From Nitrospinaceae bacterium (GTDB taxonomy: Bacteria > Nitrospinota > Nitrospinia > Nitrospinales > VA-1), in contig JAPYPM010000104.1 in assembly GCA_029937635.1 (NCBI GenBank), positions 1 through 7,574 on the forward strand: DNA of 7,574 nucleotides, written 5' to 3'. Within the stretch, counting starts at the first letter, position 1. Every line of letters starts with the position of its first letter. The notes under the pieces were generated by a model, which was not told the DNA's origin, did not search any database, and was given only the letters and a program-made list of their open reading frames with translations. Position numbers and translations under genes: made by a program. Below, piece after piece: positions 6,190 through 7,574 of this stretch.

Positions 6190-6203
6190 CTCCTTTATAG
6201 GAG
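6190..6203 (+). promoter_or_regulatory. Shine-Dalgarno within a small hairpin before the membrane-protein gene
   Basis: CTCCT (6190-6194), a TTAT loop and AGGAG (6199-6203) form a perfect five-base-pair stem. AGGAG is also the best Shine-Dalgarno for the plus-strand gene, ten bases before a GTG at 6214, so the stem could mask the ribosome site. The stem is short and may be only marginally stable. Confidence 0.4.
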
Positions 6204-6213
6204 ATGCAAACCT

Positions 6214-7574
6214 GTGCACCGAACTTTTAAAAGAATAATAATGACTTTAAATATTTTAAAAATGAATTTCCCCCCTTCTAACACTTCCAGGCTTATTCTT
6301 TTTTTCTGCATTTTTATTTCAGGTGCAGCGAGCCTAGTATATGAACTTATTTGGATTCGGCAATTATCACTAGTCTTTGGAGGGACACTGTACGCAATTA
6401 GTGCAGTTCTATGTTCTTTTATGACAGGTTTAGCCTTAGGAGCTTGGGGAATAGGCCAATTTCTTAGCTATAGGAACAAACAGAAAAAAGCTGTAAATTT
6501 AGTCCTGATTTACGGTCTAATAGAAGGGTTTATAGGGCTTTACGGTTTTTTTTTTCCTTTTGGACTAGAGTTTGTTTCTGGGTTTTACGCCCCAGTAGTT
6601 GACGGAACAATTGATTTAGGACCCCTACTTCACTGGATAGAGTTTTTTCTTAGTGCCGCACTTATGCTCCCGGCAACAATATGCATGGGGGCAACTTTGC
6701 CGATAATCGGGAGTTGGTCAATTGGGAAAAATAGCGAACGCATTATATCTGATGTTTCTGTTCTTTATAGCCTAAACACTTTCGGCGCAGTGGCAGGTTG
6801 TCTTTACACTCAAACAATAGCATTAAAATACTTTGGAGTTATCGCAACTAATTTTACAGCTATTGGAATGAATTTTTTAGTTTTTTTTCTATGCACACCT
6901 CTCCAAAGTTATTTTAAAAAAAAATCATCGTCTAAAATTCCAGCAATAAAAGATAAGGTTTACTATGAAAACAGTTCAACTTCAGATCGGAAGTTATCAT
7001 TACTTCTTATTTTTATATTTACATATTCAGGGATGGCTTCCCTCGCAAGCGAAATATTATGGACACGAATTTTAGTATTCCCGATGGGAACAACACTAAA
7101 TTCATTTGCACTTATTTTGGCAACATTTCTTTTTGGAATTGCTCTAGGAAGTCTTTTAGCTAAAAAATTACTAGGGAATTCAAGCTACGTTTTAAAGTTT
7201 CTTCTCATTCAATTATCAATTGCAATTTTATGTATTTCTATTTTACCTCTGTTTGAAAATTTACATGAATGGACATTGAAGGCAGATCAATTGTTCTATG
7301 ACCTAGATAACAAAGCATTAAAAACTATTGGCATTAGATCACTATTCGCATTCGGACTTATGTTTCTGCCAACACTGGGGTTCGGACTAAGTTTTCCTCT
7401 AGCAAATCGCATAAACATCAATTTATTTAAAACTAATAGCAAAACTCTTGGAAATACTTATGCGCTTAACACAATGGGAGCCACGCTAGGAACCATAATC
7501 ACACCCTTTATTTTAATTCCTTTAATGGGAATTCGGATGTCTTTATTTGTCATCTATTCTATCCTTATCTTTTT
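6214..7574 (+). CDS. Polytopic membrane protein of the fused MFS/spermidine synthase type, N-terminal part (runs off right edge)
   Basis: Open to the window edge with 453 complete codons from GTG 6214. I chose that start because AGGAG lies ten bases upstream; the ATG at 6241 (9 codons later) and another at 6262 are alternatives without a clear ribosome site. Numbering from ATG 6241, about a dozen hydrophobic segments are visible in two halves. The halves share sequence: SGAASLVYELIWIRQLSLVF (27-46) resembles SGMASLASEILWTRILVF (263-280), and ATLPIIG with YSLNTFGAVAG (151-157, 176-186) resembles LSFPLAN with YALNTMGATLG (383-389, 407-417). A basic loop (about 222-250) joins the halves. This is the membrane region found in proteins annotated as fused MFS/spermidine synthase, where a soluble aminopropyltransferase-like domain normally follows; that part is outside the window, so an enzymatic role cannot be checked. 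Substrate is unknown. A run of ten T (6546-6555) and one of nine A (6916-6924) lie in frame. Confidence 0.8.
   Translation, partial: MHRTFKRIIMTLNILKMNFPPSNTSRLILFFCIFISGAASLVYELIWIRQLSLVFGGTLYAISAVLCSFMTGLALGAWGIGQFLSYRNKQKKAVNLVLIYGLIEGFIGLYGFFFPFGLEFVSGFYAPVVDGTIDLGPLLHWIEFFLSAALMLPATICMGATLPIIGSWSIGKNSERIISDVSVLYSLNTFGAVAGCLYTQTIALKYFGVIATNFTAIGMNFLVFFLCTPLQSYFKKKSSSKIPAIKDKVYYENSSTSDRKLSLLLIFIFTYSGMASLASEILWTRILVFPMGTTLNSFALILATFLFGIALGSLLAKKLLGNSSYVLKFLLIQLSIAILCISILPLFENLHEWTLKADQLFYDLDNKALKTIGIRSLFAFGLMFLPTLGFGLSFPLANRININLFKTNSKTLGNTYALNTMGATLGTIITPFILIPLMGIRMSLFVIYSILIF

Noticed and set aside
6119..6190. N-terminal extension of the SurA-like protein from the GTG at 6188-6190
   Set aside because: It would place 24 residues before an evident signal peptide and has no properly spaced ribosome site, while the ATG at 6116-6118 has GGAG seven bases upstream.
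1..7574. CRISPR arrays, insertion sequences, tRNA or rRNA genes, defence or toxin-antitoxin modules
   Set aside because: I read both strands and saw no regularly spaced repeats, transposase motifs, cloverleaf-like segments or defence-family motifs; nearly all of the sequence is accounted for by the listed genes and short intergenic gaps.

Overview
The window is compact, AT-rich chromosomal DNA from a Gram-negative-type bacterium. I see no mobile element, CRISPR array, phage gene, tRNA or rRNA. The proteins include a periplasmic SurA/parvulin-type foldase with a Sec signal, a polar-scaffold DivIVA homologue beside YggT and YggU, and a DUF3386-like protein. This mix, with low G+C, would suit a deltaproteobacterial or Nitrospinota-like (possibly marine) lineage. 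That assignment is inference from gene content only.

Layout. (1) Positions 1-755, minus strand: the 5' two-thirds or so of an asparaginyl-tRNA synthetase gene (asnS), running off the left edge. (2) Positions 756-960: a divergent intergenic region with a good sigma70-like promoter for asnS and a weaker candidate for the genes on the right. (3) Positions 961-4205, plus strand: yggT, divIVA and yggU packed with gaps of 7 and 11 bases, then mtnA (methylthioribose-1-phosphate isomerase) and a sugar-phosphate nucleotidyltransferase. This run ends at a hairpin terminator (4210-4251) placed to serve the convergent gene too. (4) Positions 4272-6118, minus strand: a secreted SurA-like peptidyl-prolyl isomerase gene followed by a cytoplasmic DUF3386-like gene. 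(5) From 6214 to the right edge, plus strand: the membrane half of a large polytopic protein of the 'fused MFS/spermidine synthase' type, divergent from the SurA-like gene and cut off by the window.

How the genes relate. The yggT-divIVA-yggU trio is a recurring neighbourhood in bacteria, linked to cell envelope, division or polarity through DivIVA. mtnA belongs to methionine salvage, and its usual pathway partners are absent here. The nucleotidyltransferase would make an NDP-sugar, probably for cell-surface glycans. The foldase acts in the periplasm on exported proteins. The window is mostly ordinary housekeeping content. The points most worth a second look are the DUF3386-like gene, the Shine-Dalgarno-masking hairpin before the membrane protein, several long A/T homopolymers inside genes, and an unusual membrane-binding tip in DivIVA. 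I found no convincing evidence of a new multi-gene system.
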